Program-made: the position numbers and the translations under genes
Notes under the pieces: generated by a model
What the model saw: only the letters and a program-made list of their open reading frames with translations
What the model was told of the DNA's origin: nothing
The model's database searches: none
Part shown: positions 1-7,027 of the stretch, in pieces
How the letters are laid out: each line of letters starts with the position of its first letter
How positions within the stretch are numbered: position 1 is the stretch's first letter
Assembly (NCBI GenBank): GCA_047639615.1
Contig: JBLIOL010000057.1
Coordinates: 1-20,910, forward strand
Reading direction: 5' to 3'
Length of the DNA: 20,910 nucleotides
DNA from: CAYWNK01 sp047639615
GTDB taxonomy: Bacteria > Planctomycetota > UBA1135 > GCA-002686595

Positions 1-42
1 GCGGGCGGTTAGCACGATCAGCAGGCTGCACGCCTGCCCCAC

Positions 43-81
43 GCGAGTGGCGTCCGGGCCCCCGGACGCCACTCGCTTTTT
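43..81 (+). terminator. Strong rho-independent terminator of an upstream unit
   Basis: Bases 43-58 and 61-76 are perfect reverse complements (16 bp), and a run of five T's follows at 77-81. In practice the stem would be about 14-15 bp with a small C-rich loop. This is a textbook intrinsic terminator for the + strand. The gene it closes lies off the left edge. A TAG at 10-12 in frame 1 could be its stop codon, but 12 bases are too few to identify it. Confidence 0.85.
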
Positions 82-227
82 CGTAGCCACAAAACGGGGC
101 CATTCCGCTGCTTCAGTACTCCCTCGACACTTCCGCAACCATCGCCGCAGACAGCGGTAGTCCTTCTCGTACGGCCTGCCGCTTCCGAATCCGCTGCGCG
201 AATCCACGAACCCTAGGAATCCACGCC

Positions 228-767
228 ATGAGCAACACCCGCTCTAGAAGCACTGCCAGCCAACTAAACGACGAAGTCTGCGAGATGGAGATGACGCCGA
301 TGATCGACGTCACCTTCCTGCTGCTGATCTTCTTCATCGTCACCCTCAAGTTCAAAGTCCTCGAGGGCAAGCTCAGCGCTTACCTACCCAAGGATGTGGG
401 CCCGAACCCCAATGAGGCCGAGCAGCCGGACAAGGTGACCATCAGCCTGCGCGTGCTCGAGCCTGGTACCAAGCTGAGAGCTGACGGCAAGACGCCCTAC
501 AACGACCCTTCCGGCGCAGACCGCTTCGTCTGGGGCCCCGACCGAGTCGTCGAATATGGAGTGGGTGCCAACCGCACCACGGACCCCGTGCGCCTGCTCG
601 AGATCCTAGAGCGCGTCTACTCCCGGCGCGATGATCTGGCGCCGGCCACCATCGACGCCCTACCCGGCACGAGCTACGGGGACGTAGTACCGCTCCTAGA
701 CATGGCCGTTGCTGCCGGCTTCACGGACATCACCTTCGTAGGCGCGCGTCCCGACGAGCGGCCCTAG
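228..767 (+). CDS. exbD: ExbD/TolR-family biopolymer transport protein
   Basis: The 179-residue product is an inner-membrane subunit of the proton-motive-force motor that energises TonB- or Tol-type envelope processes, working with an ExbB/TolQ partner. Residues 1-23 are a short polar cytoplasmic N-terminus. One membrane helix spans about 25-42 and contains the hallmark TPMIDVTFLLLIFF, with the proton-relaying Asp at 27. The rest is a periplasmic domain ending in the typical Gly-Phe-x-x-Ile/Phe beta strand (residues about 165-172). The length is slightly above the usual 130-150 residues, because of extra periplasmic sequence around 60-120. ATG 228 is chosen because it sits just before the conserved helix; no Shine-Dalgarno is visible. 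The preceding terminator suggests its own promoter or a position as a separate unit. An ExbB partner is not in the window. TolR is an alternative name; the sequence does not decide. Confidence 0.88.
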   Translation: MSNTRSRSTASQLNDEVCEMEMTPMIDVTFLLLIFFIVTLKFKVLEGKLSAYLPKDVGPNPNEAEQPDKVTISLRVLEPGTKLRADGKTPYNDPSGADRFVWGPDRVVEYGVGANRTTDPVRLLEILERVYSRRDDLAPATIDALPGTSYGDVVPLLDMAVAAGFTDITFVGARPDERP

Positions 768-786
768 GCAGCCTTGTTCATGGCGA

Positions 787-823
787 CACACACCAGAACT
801 CGCGAGTGCGTGTCTGGTGTGTG
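787..823. terminator. Stem-loop after exbD, possible terminator
   Basis: Bases 787-797 and 813-823 are perfect 11-bp reverse complements. The loop (798-812) itself begins with the palindrome ACTCGCGAGT. It lies 20 bases after the exbD stop codon. There is no T-run after it, so factor-independent termination is uncertain; transcript stabilisation or attenuation before the next small gene are alternatives. Confidence 0.5.
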
Positions 824-929
824 CCCGCCGCTGGAGGAATTGAGCTAGCCCCAGCGCAACCGCACTCGCGCCTTGTACTAGAACTGTTTGTCGCCGCCTG
901 GTCTTGGGCCTGCCTCCTCCCACCAGCGC

Positions 930-1346
930 ATGAACAACTCAGCTCCTCGCCTTCGGGGCCGCACTTGCCGCTCCAGGCATCTGGCCTCCCTACTGCTCCT
1001 CAGCACCCTCGCACTCAGTGGCCTGGGGGGCGCCTTGGCGTCCCATTGATCGGCCACCGGCGGGCACCCTGAAGCCCCCACGGTCGAGGTGAAGAGGGCG
1101 AAATCGGACAGCGGCGGAGCCCCGCTCCAGAAACTGCGCTACCGCCTGGGCGATCTGCGCAGCCAAAAGCTGGCCGAAATCGGTCAGGAACTCGAGCGAA
1201 GCCATAAATTTCTGCCGGGGCTCGAAGCCCCTCGCGTCGTGATCCAAGCGGGCCCAAAAGTCACCTGCCGCGAGCTGGGCAAAGTTCTGGAAGAGATCCT
1301 GCTGGCCGGCTTCTCGAGCATCGAAATTCAGCGCCCGACCATCTAG
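930..1346 (+). pseudogene. Small ExbD-domain protein interrupted by in-frame TGA
   Basis: ATG 930 opens a 39-codon frame with basic residues followed by a hydrophobic segment (HLASLLLLSTLALSGLGGALA), a good signal-peptide or anchor shape. A TGA stands at 1047-1049. The same frame then continues open to TAG 1344-1346. Its last 40 or so residues (VVIQAG, then GKVLEEILLAGFSSIEI) resemble the periplasmic C-terminal domain of ExbD/TolR and align by eye with the end of the neighbouring exbD product. The helix with the catalytic Asp is absent, so this would be a periplasmic ExbD-like domain only. A GTG at 1089 could start an 85-residue fragment, but it would lack any export signal. I read it as one gene broken by a nonsense change or a sequence error. 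TGA is used as a normal stop in several genes here, so recoding is unlikely. Confidence 0.5.
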
Positions 1347-1567
1347 GAGCCCCCGAATGTCCACCCTGAGCCCCCAGAGCGGGTTTCCTAGCCTCTGCGT
1401 AGCCCTTCCAGCCCGAACCGCAGAGCCTAAGAAGTCTGCGAGGATCTGGTATCCGGCGGCCCTCCGGTCGCTATGGGTCCGCAGCGAAAGGAAGGCTAGA
1501 GGCCCGTGCGACCCGTACGGAAATCCAAGCCGATCCCCCCTAGCATCCTGATTTGCGCCCTTCGGTT
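1347..1567. other. Intergenic region with no supported gene
   Basis: About 220 bases follow the interrupted small gene. A short inverted repeat (1393-1399 with 1419-1425, 7 bp, 19-base loop) might be a weak terminator. Short open frames here have no recognisable domain, no ribosome-binding site and no codon pattern like the neighbours. I see nothing else. Confidence 0.5.
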
Positions 1568-1597
1568 TTGACGGGCCAAACCTAGCTCGGGTATCCT
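1568..1597 (+). promoter_or_regulatory. Candidate sigma-70-type promoter of the secretin gene
   Basis: TTGACG at 1568-1573 (five of six consensus bases) is followed after 18 bases by TATCCT at 1592-1597 (four of six). Transcription would begin near 1604 and give a leader of about 200 bases before ATG 1804. Part of the region (1632-1652) is C-rich. The match is by eye only. Confidence 0.5.
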
Positions 1598-1608
1598 CCG
1601 CCACAGTC

Positions 1609-1631
1609 CACGCGACCTGTCAGGTCGCGTG
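1609..1631. repeat. Perfect 11-bp inverted repeat at the predicted transcript start
   Basis: CACGCGACCTG (1609-1619) and CAGGTCGCGTG (1621-1631) are exact reverse complements separated by one base. It lies 12 bases after the -10 candidate, so it would sit at the very 5' end of the secretin mRNA or act as an operator for a dimeric regulator. No U-run follows. Its role is unknown. Confidence 0.6.
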
Positions 1632-1803
1632 CCCCCCCGTCCCCCCCGCCCAACGCACCGGCGCGTCCCTAGTAGACTGCGCCACGCTTGAAGGTCCCCG
1701 CTGCAGCGCCCGGCCGTCCCCGCTCCTAGAGCGCAAGACGACCCGGCCAACTGTCGGCGGTTCCCCCCTAGCTGTTTACCGCCATTCGCGAAGAGTTGCA
1801 CGA

Positions 1804-4443
1804 ATGAGGATCGCCGGTTCTACCCTCCCTATCTCCCTTCTCCTTATCACGGCCTGCGCCACTGCTCCTTCACAGGAGTCCGCACAGGACGCGACGAGCG
1901 AGTCCCCCCAACAAGCTTCGGCCGATGGGAGCACAAATAGTGCGAACATCGACCCCAGCGCACCCGTAGGCGCCAGCATTGCTGCGCCTCAGGACACTGA
2001 CTTACAACAGCAGTCCCAGCAACTGAGCCTGCGCGAGCAAGCTCGCAAGATGCTGGTACAGAACGCGCTCGACAATGCGCGCGCTGCAAAAGCTGATGGT
2101 CGTCTTGAGGATGCTCTCGACGAGCTGGAAAGCGCCTTGCGCGAGGACAGCGACAACCTAGAGGCCAAGCGCCTCTATGTCGAAGTTCGCGCCCTGCAAG
2201 GTGATGGTTACGCTGGAAATCTCAGCGTTGCTGAGATGCTCGCTGAGCAGCACAGCTTGGCCGTCCAGCAGATGCACTCCGAAGCACGCGAGTACGTCAA
2301 CCGGGGCCAACTGGCCCTCTCCCGCAAGGAGTACGACAAGGCCATCAGTGAACTGTCTCTGGCAGTGAACCATGTGCGCCAGTCGCCCTACCAGCTGGAT
2401 TGGGACGGTCTCGACGACGAAGCCTCCACCCTGCTTGCCCAGGCCAAGTCGGAGCGCAAAGCCGCTCTCGATGCCAGCCTTCGCGCCAAGGAGGAGCAGT
2501 CCCTGGCTGCCCTGCGCCGCGCTGAGCAAGCTCAAAGCTCCCGTGAGCAGGCCATCACCAACAACATGTTGGAGCAGGCCATCAGCAGCTTCCAGACGTC
2601 GAACTACGACGCCTCTGTGGAGTTCGCTGACCAAGTCCTGCGTCGCGCCCCGCGCAACGCTCAGGCCTTGGAAGTTCGCGATGCAGCCTTCCGCGCCGGT
2701 CGCGACAAGGTCAACCGCACCTACATCGAGACCAAGCGGGAGGAATTCGCCAAGTGGAAAGAGTACCTCCACGAGCTTGAGATCCCGTGGACTGGTGTCA
2801 TCACCCTGCCCGACCAGGATCGCTGGCGTGAGATCACCGAGCTACGCGGCAAGCGTCGTGGCCTGGACCTCTCCCAAAAGGTGTCCCCCAGCGAGCTCGC
2901 CCTGCGCGATCAGCTGCGTACCACCGGCGTGATCCTGCCCAACATTGAAGAAGAGGAGAGCTTGACCACCGTGGTCAACATCATCCGCGACTTCACTGGT
3001 CTGGCTCTGGTCGTTGACGCGGCAGCCGAGGAAGCTGTCACCGCTGAAGGCATCGCCTTCAACATCAACTTCCCCAACGAGATCACGGTCTACCAGGCCC
3101 TCGAGTTCCTCACCAGCGAAGCTGGCGAGGACGTCACCTGGACCGTGCGTCACGACGCCATTCTGGTCACGACCCGCGAGAAAGCTCGCGGCAAGCCGAT
3201 CGTTCACAACCACGTTGTGCACGACCTGATCATGGCTCTGACCGACTTCACCGGTCCCCGCATCAACCGTCTGCGCTTGCTCGAAGAGCTTGAGGACGAG
3301 GACGGCGGTGGCCCCTTCGGCGGCATCGGTGAGGCTCCGCGCCTGATCGAGATCGACGACTTGGTCGCTCTGATCCAAGAGAACATTGGTATCGGCACCT
3401 GGGACGACGATGGTGTTTCCATCGAGCCCGTCGAAGGTTCGATCATCATTAGCCACTCCCCTGACGTTCAGCAGGCCGTGCGCGACTTCCTTGAGGACCT
3501 CCGGCGCTTCAACAGCTCCCTGGTCACCATCGAGTCCAAGTTCATGACCGTCGGCGACAACTGGATCCAGGAAGTCGGCGTCGACCTCCGTGGTCTGGAC
3601 ACCGCTGACCTGACGGACGTCACCAACGGCCTCGAGGACCAAGCCTCCCGCGGACTCGACAACGGTGGTTCCGGTGCCTCTGGCCAGAACGCTGCTGGTC
3701 CCCCGAGTGCTGGTTTCTTCTTCGATGACGAGGGCGACGGCGCCTTCGCTGGTACCACCCAGAACTTCTTCGGAAGCGCTCTGGGCGGTGCACTCAGCAC
3801 CATCGGTGGCTTCACCTTCCAGATGACCCTCTTCGACGATGCAGAGCTCTCCGCGATCCTGCGCGCCGTCGAGAAGTCGAGCCGTTACGAGCTGGTGAAC
3901 AGCCAGATGCTGAGTGTGCACAACACCCAGCGCGCATACGTGACGGTCATCACCCAGCAGGCCTACATCCAAGACTTCGATGTGGAGGTCGCTCAGTTCC
4001 AAGCTGTTGCTGACCCCTCCATCAACGTCCTGCATGAAGGCGTGGTCTTGGACGTGCGCCCCACCATCAGCCACGACCGCAAGTACCTGTCCCTGGAGAT
4101 CCAGCCCACCGTGGCCAAGATCGTCAGCCTGCGTACTTTCTCCACCACCCTGGGCGGCAACACTTCCCCGGTGGACTTCCAGCTCCCCGAGCTCGAAGTT
4201 CAGAGCGTGAACACCTCGGCGTACCTGCCGGACGGTGGCTCCATCCTCCTGGGCGGCTTGTCCAGCATCCGCAACATCGAGCGCCGGGCGGAAGTCCCGT
4301 GGCTCGCCCGCGTGCCGATCCTCGGCTTCCTCTTCAAGTCTGAAGGCTACAGCGACGAGCGCGAAAGCCTGATGATCCTCATCACTGCGTCCATCCGCGA
4401 CGTACGTGAAGAGGTCGAGAACAAGCTCGAGAGGAAGTACTAG
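1804..4443 (+). CDS. Lipoprotein secretin with TPR-like N-terminus (type II/III/IV pilus family)
   Basis: The 879-residue product is an outer-membrane channel of the secretin superfamily, as in type II secretion (GspD), type IV pili (PilQ) or related machines. A lipoprotein signal ends in LLITAC, giving lipid-modified Cys18. Residues 20-70 are a Gln/Ser/Ala-rich linker. About 75-340 are helical repeats rich in Ala, Glu and Leu that look like TPRs. About 380-465 form an STN/N0-like alpha/beta domain, and 470-575 a further N-type domain with an acidic Gly-rich insertion. From 570 to the end is the secretin beta domain, with a Gly-rich segment near 610-670 and the diagnostic VPWLARVPILGFLF at about 833. 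The length exceeds a usual GspD (about 650-700) because of the repeat region. No GspC/E/F or Pil genes are nearby, so the machine it belongs to is unknown. ATG 1804 is fixed by the signal peptide; the Shine-Dalgarno is weak. Confidence 0.88.
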   Translation: MRIAGSTLPISLLLITACATAPSQESAQDATSESPQQASADGSTNSANIDPSAPVGASIAAPQDTDLQQQSQQLSLREQARKMLVQNALDNARAAKADGRLEDALDELESALREDSDNLEAKRLYVEVRALQGDGYAGNLSVAEMLAEQHSLAVQQMHSEAREYVNRGQLALSRKEYDKAISELSLAVNHVRQSPYQLDWDGLDDEASTLLAQAKSERKAALDASLRAKEEQSLAALRRAEQAQSSREQAITNNMLEQAISSFQTSNYDASVEFADQVLRRAPRNAQALEVRDAAFRAGRDKVNRTYIETKREEFAKWKEYLHELEIPWTGVITLPDQDRWREITELRGKRRGLDLSQKVSPSELALRDQLRTTGVILPNIEEEESLTTVVNIIRDFTGLALVVDAAAEEAVTAEGIAFNINFPNEITVYQALEFLTSEAGEDVTWTVRHDAILVTTREKARGKPIVHNHVVHDLIMALTDFTGPRINRLRLLEELEDEDGGGPFGGIGEAPRLIEIDDLVALIQENIGIGTWDDDGVSIEPVEGSIIISHSPDVQQAVRDFLEDLRRFNSSLVTIESKFMTVGDNWIQEVGVDLRGLDTADLTDVTNGLEDQASRGLDNGGSGASGQNAAGPPSAGFFFDDEGDGAFAGTTQNFFGSALGGALSTIGGFTFQMTLFDDAELSAILRAVEKSSRYELVNSQMLSVHNTQRAYVTVITQQAYIQDFDVEVAQFQAVADPSINVLHEGVVLDVRPTISHDRKYLSLEIQPTVAKIVSLRTFSTTLGGNTSPVDFQLPELEVQSVNTSAYLPDGGSILLGGLSSIRNIERRAEVPWLARVPILGFLFKSEGYSDERESLMILITASIRDVREEVENKLERKY

Positions 4444-4455
4444 GGGCAAAGCCCC
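4443..4455. other. Small hairpin overlapping the secretin stop codon
   Basis: GGGGC (4443-4447), AAA loop and GCCCC (4451-4455) form a five-pair hairpin that starts at the last base of the TAG stop. No U-run follows. It may be a weak 3' end signal. Confidence 0.35.
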
Positions 4456-4475
4456 GAGTACTTCTCATATCTCTG

Positions 4476-4700
4476 GTTCAACGGCTGACGCCGTTGAGAC
4501 GATTGCCAGAGGAGACTCTGAGCCAAACGCGAGGGCCGCTTTCCACTCTGGGGGGCGGCCCTCGGCTCGTTTGACGGATGACGCCGTTGAGACGATTGCC
4601 AGAGGAGACTCTGAGCCAAACGCGAGGGCCGCTTTCCACTCTGGGGGGCGGCCCTCGGCCTGTTCGACGGCTGACGGCGTTGAGACGATTGCCGGGGACG
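4476..4700. repeat. 93-bp tandem repeat, two full copies plus a partial third
   Basis: Copies start at 4476, 4569 and 4662, an exact 93-base period. Copies 1 and 2 are almost identical except at their first bases; the third follows for about 35-40 bases and then diverges. Each full copy contains a 10-bp stem, CGAGGGCCGC with GCGGCCCTCG (4530-4539/4555-4564 and 4623-4632/4648-4657). Copy 1 also has an 8-bp stem around 4478-4497. The period is a multiple of three, so frames stay open through it, but no domain is seen and I do not call a gene. It lies directly downstream of the secretin gene. Confidence 0.9.
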
Positions 4701-4837
4701 GAGGCTCAGCGGGCGTTTGGCTGTACTCGTCGGAGCACATTCCTGGGCGCTGCGGGCCTAGTCGCGTTGATATGGGCTCGGGTGCGACACGCAGCGAAGG
4801 AACGGGGTTGCAGGGAGTGTTCGCTAGGGGCTGCCGG

Positions 4838-4880
4838 CTGCTGGCTGCTGGTGGCTGGTGGCTGGTGGCTGGCGGCTGGC
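4838..4880. repeat. G-rich heptad repeat (CTGGTGG-like)
   Basis: About six imperfect seven-base units of CTGGTGG/CTGCTGG type run through 4838-4880, clearest at 4848-4875. It is low-complexity DNA with many GG pairs and could expand or contract by slippage. Function unknown; a two-tier G-quadruplex is conceivable. Confidence 0.8.
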
Positions 4881-4982
4881 GAAGGGAGGGTCCGGGTTGG
4901 GGTGGCGCGCCAGGGCGGTCCGCTGCTACGCAGGACTGGACGCGTCCGAGTCGGCCTCTGGCCGGGAGGCGCGCAGGGCGGC
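4875..4982. repeat. Left copy of a diverged ~108-bp inverted repeat
   Basis: This segment aligns without gaps to the reverse complement of 5131-5239 at roughly three quarters identity by eye. The longest shared core is GGCCTCTGGCCGGG. In both copies the same reading phase is open and would encode related peptides (DWTRPSRPLAG here, EHWTRRSRPLAG in the other). Nothing I recognise as an insertion sequence or transposase is present, so this is an unnamed dispersed-repeat-like element. Confidence 0.75.
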
Positions 4983-5130
4983 TCCGGCGATTGAATAGAA
5001 CCAGCACATCAGGATCACGGGTCACCCCTCTTCCGGGGGTCAACTCGAGCTTGGCGTTGGGGCCCGGCGACGGTTTGCTGCCGAATCAAGATCTGACCGC
5101 TCCAGCATCTACCTGACCGGCACGACCTCT

Positions 5131-5239
5131 GCCCTCCCGCGCGCCCCCCCGGCCAGAGGCCGGCTCCGGCGCGTCCAATGCTCAGCAACAGCAAACGGCC
5201 CTACTGCTCCGCAGCACCCCCGACCCTCCCATCGCCAGC
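5131..5239. repeat. Right copy of the diverged ~108-bp inverted repeat
   Basis: This is the reverse-oriented partner of 4875-4982, separated from it by about 150 bases that hold no recognisable gene. The two copies could pair as a long imperfect stem or be two insertions of the same family in opposite orientation. The rest of 4983-5430 is gene-free as far as I can see. Confidence 0.75.
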
Positions 5240-5431
5240 CCACGGCCTGCGGCCGAGCTCCGTCGGTCCCTAGTGCCCTGACACTCGGAATCCCAGCCAC
5301 CGTTCGCTCAGCGCCTAAGCCCTCGCCGAATTCCCGGCCCGGCGGTGGCTTGCCCGGCCCGGGCGAGTGCGTGATGTAGGCTTGGCCGGAGGCCAGGCCA
5401 GGCAGGCGAATCGGTTTGGCCTTGATCTGGG

Positions 5432-5437
5432 TACACT
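5432..5437 (+). promoter_or_regulatory. Candidate -10 element giving a leaderless HAD-hydrolase mRNA
   Basis: TACACT lies seven bases before ATG 5445. Transcription from it would start at or next to the A of the start codon. No convincing -35 is visible at the usual distance. The bases between it and the ATG are CTCCCCC, so there is no Shine-Dalgarno. Confidence 0.4.
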
Positions 5438-5444
5438 CTCCCCC

Positions 5445-6173
5445 ATGCCGACATTGCGCGCTGTCTTGTTTGATGTGGATGACACGCTGTTCTCCACCCG
5501 GGAGTTCGCCAAGAAGGCGCGGCGCAATGCTGTGCTGGCGATGATCGAGGCTGGCCTGCGGCTGCCGCCTGATGAGGTGCAGTCTGAGCTGGAGGAGGTC
5601 ATCTCGGAGTTCAGCTCCAATTACGACCACCACTTCGACAAGCTGCTCATGCGGCTGCCCCTGGCGGCTCAGGTGGGCACTAACTCGGCTCTGATCGTGG
5701 CGGCCGGTGTGGCCGCGTATCACGACACGAAGTTCCGCGACCTGGCACCCTTCGACGATGTGAAGCCCTTCCTGCGGGCCCTCAAGGACGCTGGCCTGGT
5801 CACTGGCTGCATCACCCACGGCTGGACCACCAAGCAGGCGGAGAAGCTCATCCGCTTGGGCATCGTGCCCCTGCTCGAACCCCAGGCGGTGTTTATCTCT
5901 GATCAGGTCGGCATCTCCAAGCCCAACCCCAAGCTCTACTCCACCGCCCTGCGCAAGCTGGGCCTAGAGCCCGGCGAGGTCATGTATGTGGGCGACAACC
6001 TGGCCCACGACATCTTGCCGCCTATCTCCCTGGGCATGCATACGGCTTGGATCCACCGCTCAGCCAAGCCCGGCCAGGACATGGCAATCCACGCTGAGCA
6101 CAGCATCGCGAACTTCCGCGAGCTGGCCGAGATCCTGCGTAGCGGCTACGGCGTGCCCCTAGAGGTCTTCTAG
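5445..6173 (+). CDS. HAD-superfamily (subfamily IA) hydrolase, TIGR02253-like
   Basis: The 242-residue cytoplasmic enzyme is a likely phosphatase using an aspartyl-phosphate intermediate. Motif I is DVDDTL, with nucleophile Asp10 and acid/base Asp12. Motif II is Thr124 in GCITHG. Motif III is Lys159 in SKPNPK. Motif IV is GDNLAHD at 183-189 and binds Mg2+. The helical cap (about 17-100) has the pattern FAKKARRNAVLAMIEAGL and SNYDHHFDKLL, which I recall from the TIGR02253 group, common in archaea and scattered in bacteria. The substrate cannot be told from sequence; small phosphorylated metabolites are typical. ATG 5445 is chosen because it directly precedes motif I; upstream in-frame starts would add unrelated sequence overlapping the repeat-rich spacer. 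It is monocistronic or loosely paired with the dismutase gene 112 bases downstream. Confidence 0.87.
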   Translation: MPTLRAVLFDVDDTLFSTREFAKKARRNAVLAMIEAGLRLPPDEVQSELEEVISEFSSNYDHHFDKLLMRLPLAAQVGTNSALIVAAGVAAYHDTKFRDLAPFDDVKPFLRALKDAGLVTGCITHGWTTKQAEKLIRLGIVPLLEPQAVFISDQVGISKPNPKLYSTALRKLGLEPGEVMYVGDNLAHDILPPISLGMHTAWIHRSAKPGQDMAIHAEHSIANFRELAEILRSGYGVPLEVF

Positions 6174-6205
6174 CCAGATCCCGGGCACCCAGCCGTCCCC
6201 TACGC

Positions 6206-6211
6206 TATATT
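6206..6211 (+). promoter_or_regulatory. Candidate -10 element of the superoxide dismutase gene
   Basis: TATATT at 6206-6211 is the only AT-rich hexamer in the short gap after the HAD gene and matches five of six consensus bases. The -35 region shows no clear match. It would give a leader of roughly 70 bases before ATG 6286. Confidence 0.4.
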
Positions 6212-6285
6212 CCGGGGCTCAGAGACCGCCCCGCTTGACCCTGGCAGCCCCCCACCGGGCGCCACAAGTCCACACGATCAATCCC

Positions 6286-6867
6286 ATGACCCACACGCTT
6301 CCCGAGCTCCCCTTCTCGCCCGACGCCCTCGCACCCTGGTGCACCGCGGAGACCTTCTCCTATCACCATGGCAAGCACCATGCCGCTTACGTTAAGAACC
6401 TAAACGGCCTGATCGACGGCACCCCGAACGCTGATAAGTCCCTCGAGGACATCATCAAGAGCTCCGAAGGCGGCCTGTTCAACAACGCGGCTCAGCACTT
6501 CAACCACAGCTTCTTCTGGAACTGCCTGCGCCCCGCCAGCGATGGCGGTCCGAGCGCCGAGCTGGCCGCCGCCATCGACTCGGCCTTCGGCTCCATGGAG
6601 AAGTTCCAGGAAGCCTTCGCCGGCAAGGCAGCCACCCTCTTCGGCAGCGGCTGGGCCTTCCTCGTCAAGAAGGCTGACGGCAGCCTCGACATCGTCCAGT
6701 ACGGCAACGCCGCCTGCCCCCTTACCGACGGTCACACTCCCCTGCTGACCCTCGACGTCTGGGAGCACGCCTACTACATCGATCACCGCAACGCGCGTCC
6801 CGCCTACATCAAAGGCTTCTGGCAACACGCCAACTGGGACTTCGCCTCCAAGAACTTCGCCGGCTAG
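6286..6867 (+). CDS. sodB: Superoxide dismutase, iron type
   Basis: The 193-residue enzyme converts superoxide to oxygen and hydrogen peroxide in the cytoplasm. It follows the E. coli SodB pattern along its whole length. Metal ligands are His27, His74, Asp157 and His161. The YHHGKHHAAYV, NNAAQHFNHSFFWN and DVWEHAYYIDHRNARP blocks are intact. Gln70, in the position of the iron-enzyme active-site Gln, and the overall fit to SodB favour iron over manganese, although cambialistic enzymes exist. There is no export signal. ATG 6286 gives the family-typical N-terminus (LPELPFSPDALAP); an upstream TTG at 6235 would only add an unconserved extension. It ends just before a bidirectional hairpin that separates it from the convergent regA-like gene. 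Proximity to a redox two-component system is suggestive but not proof of co-regulation. Confidence 0.95.
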   Translation: MTHTLPELPFSPDALAPWCTAETFSYHHGKHHAAYVKNLNGLIDGTPNADKSLEDIIKSSEGGLFNNAAQHFNHSFFWNCLRPASDGGPSAELAAAIDSAFGSMEKFQEAFAGKAATLFGSGWAFLVKKADGSLDIVQYGNAACPLTDGHTPLLTLDVWEHAYYIDHRNARPAYIKGFWQHANWDFASKNFAG

Positions 6868-6881
6868 TTTTGAGCCAGCAG

Positions 6882-6948
6882 AACGAGAGCCGGGGCGCGC
6901 GACTATAGTCGCGCCCCCCCCCCCCCCCCCCCCCCCCGGCTCTCGTTT
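6882..6948. terminator. Nested hairpin with 24-C run between convergent genes
   Basis: Outer arms AACGAGAGCCGG (6882-6893) and CCGGCTCTCGTT (6936-6947) are perfect reverse complements. Inside lies the 16-base palindrome CGCGACTATAGTCGCG (6898-6913), flanked by GGGG and the C-run 6914-6937 (24 C's). It sits between sodB (+) and the regA-like gene (-), so it probably terminates both directions. Only short T-runs flank it. The homopolymer length may be misread or variable. Confidence 0.7.
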
Positions 6949-6967
6949 GTGCGAGGTGCATGAGTCC

Positions 6968-7027
6968 ACTCCCGGGCTTACTCCCGGGCTTACTCCCGGG
7001 CTTACTCCCGGGCTTACTCCCGGGCTT
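6968..7027. repeat. Five perfect tandem copies of a 12-bp unit
   Basis: ACTCCCGGGCTT is repeated five times without change. Each unit contains the palindrome CCCGGG. On the minus strand the TAA stop of the regA-like gene (7028-7026) overlaps the first repeat reached, so the array forms the start of its 3' untranslated region. Such arrays often vary in copy number. Confidence 0.95.

Noticed and set aside
1047..1049. TGA as selenocysteine or as tryptophan
   Set aside because: Several genes here use TGA as a normal stop and TGG for tryptophan, no SECIS-like stem immediately downstream was evident, and the position is not a known selenocysteine site.
2842..4449. 535-codon open frame on the minus strand, antisense to the secretin
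   Set aside because: It mirrors the secretin gene codon for codon, is Val/Asp/Gly-rich with no domain, and the + strand secretin is unmistakable. High GC content keeps such shadow frames open.
4406..5116. 236-codon frame running through the 93-bp and heptad repeats
   Set aside because: Open because the repeat period is a multiple of three and GC is high; it starts inside the secretin gene and has no domain or ribosome-binding site.
5109..5819. 236-codon minus-strand frame opposite the HAD gene and right inverted-repeat copy
   Set aside because: It is antisense to motif I and the cap of a clear HAD hydrolase and has no recognisable domain; only its repeat-encoded tail resembles the left repeat copy.
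6968..7027. Short tandem repeats as a CRISPR array
   Set aside because: The 12-bp units are contiguous with no spacers, and no cas genes are present. The 93-bp repeats also lack unique spacers.
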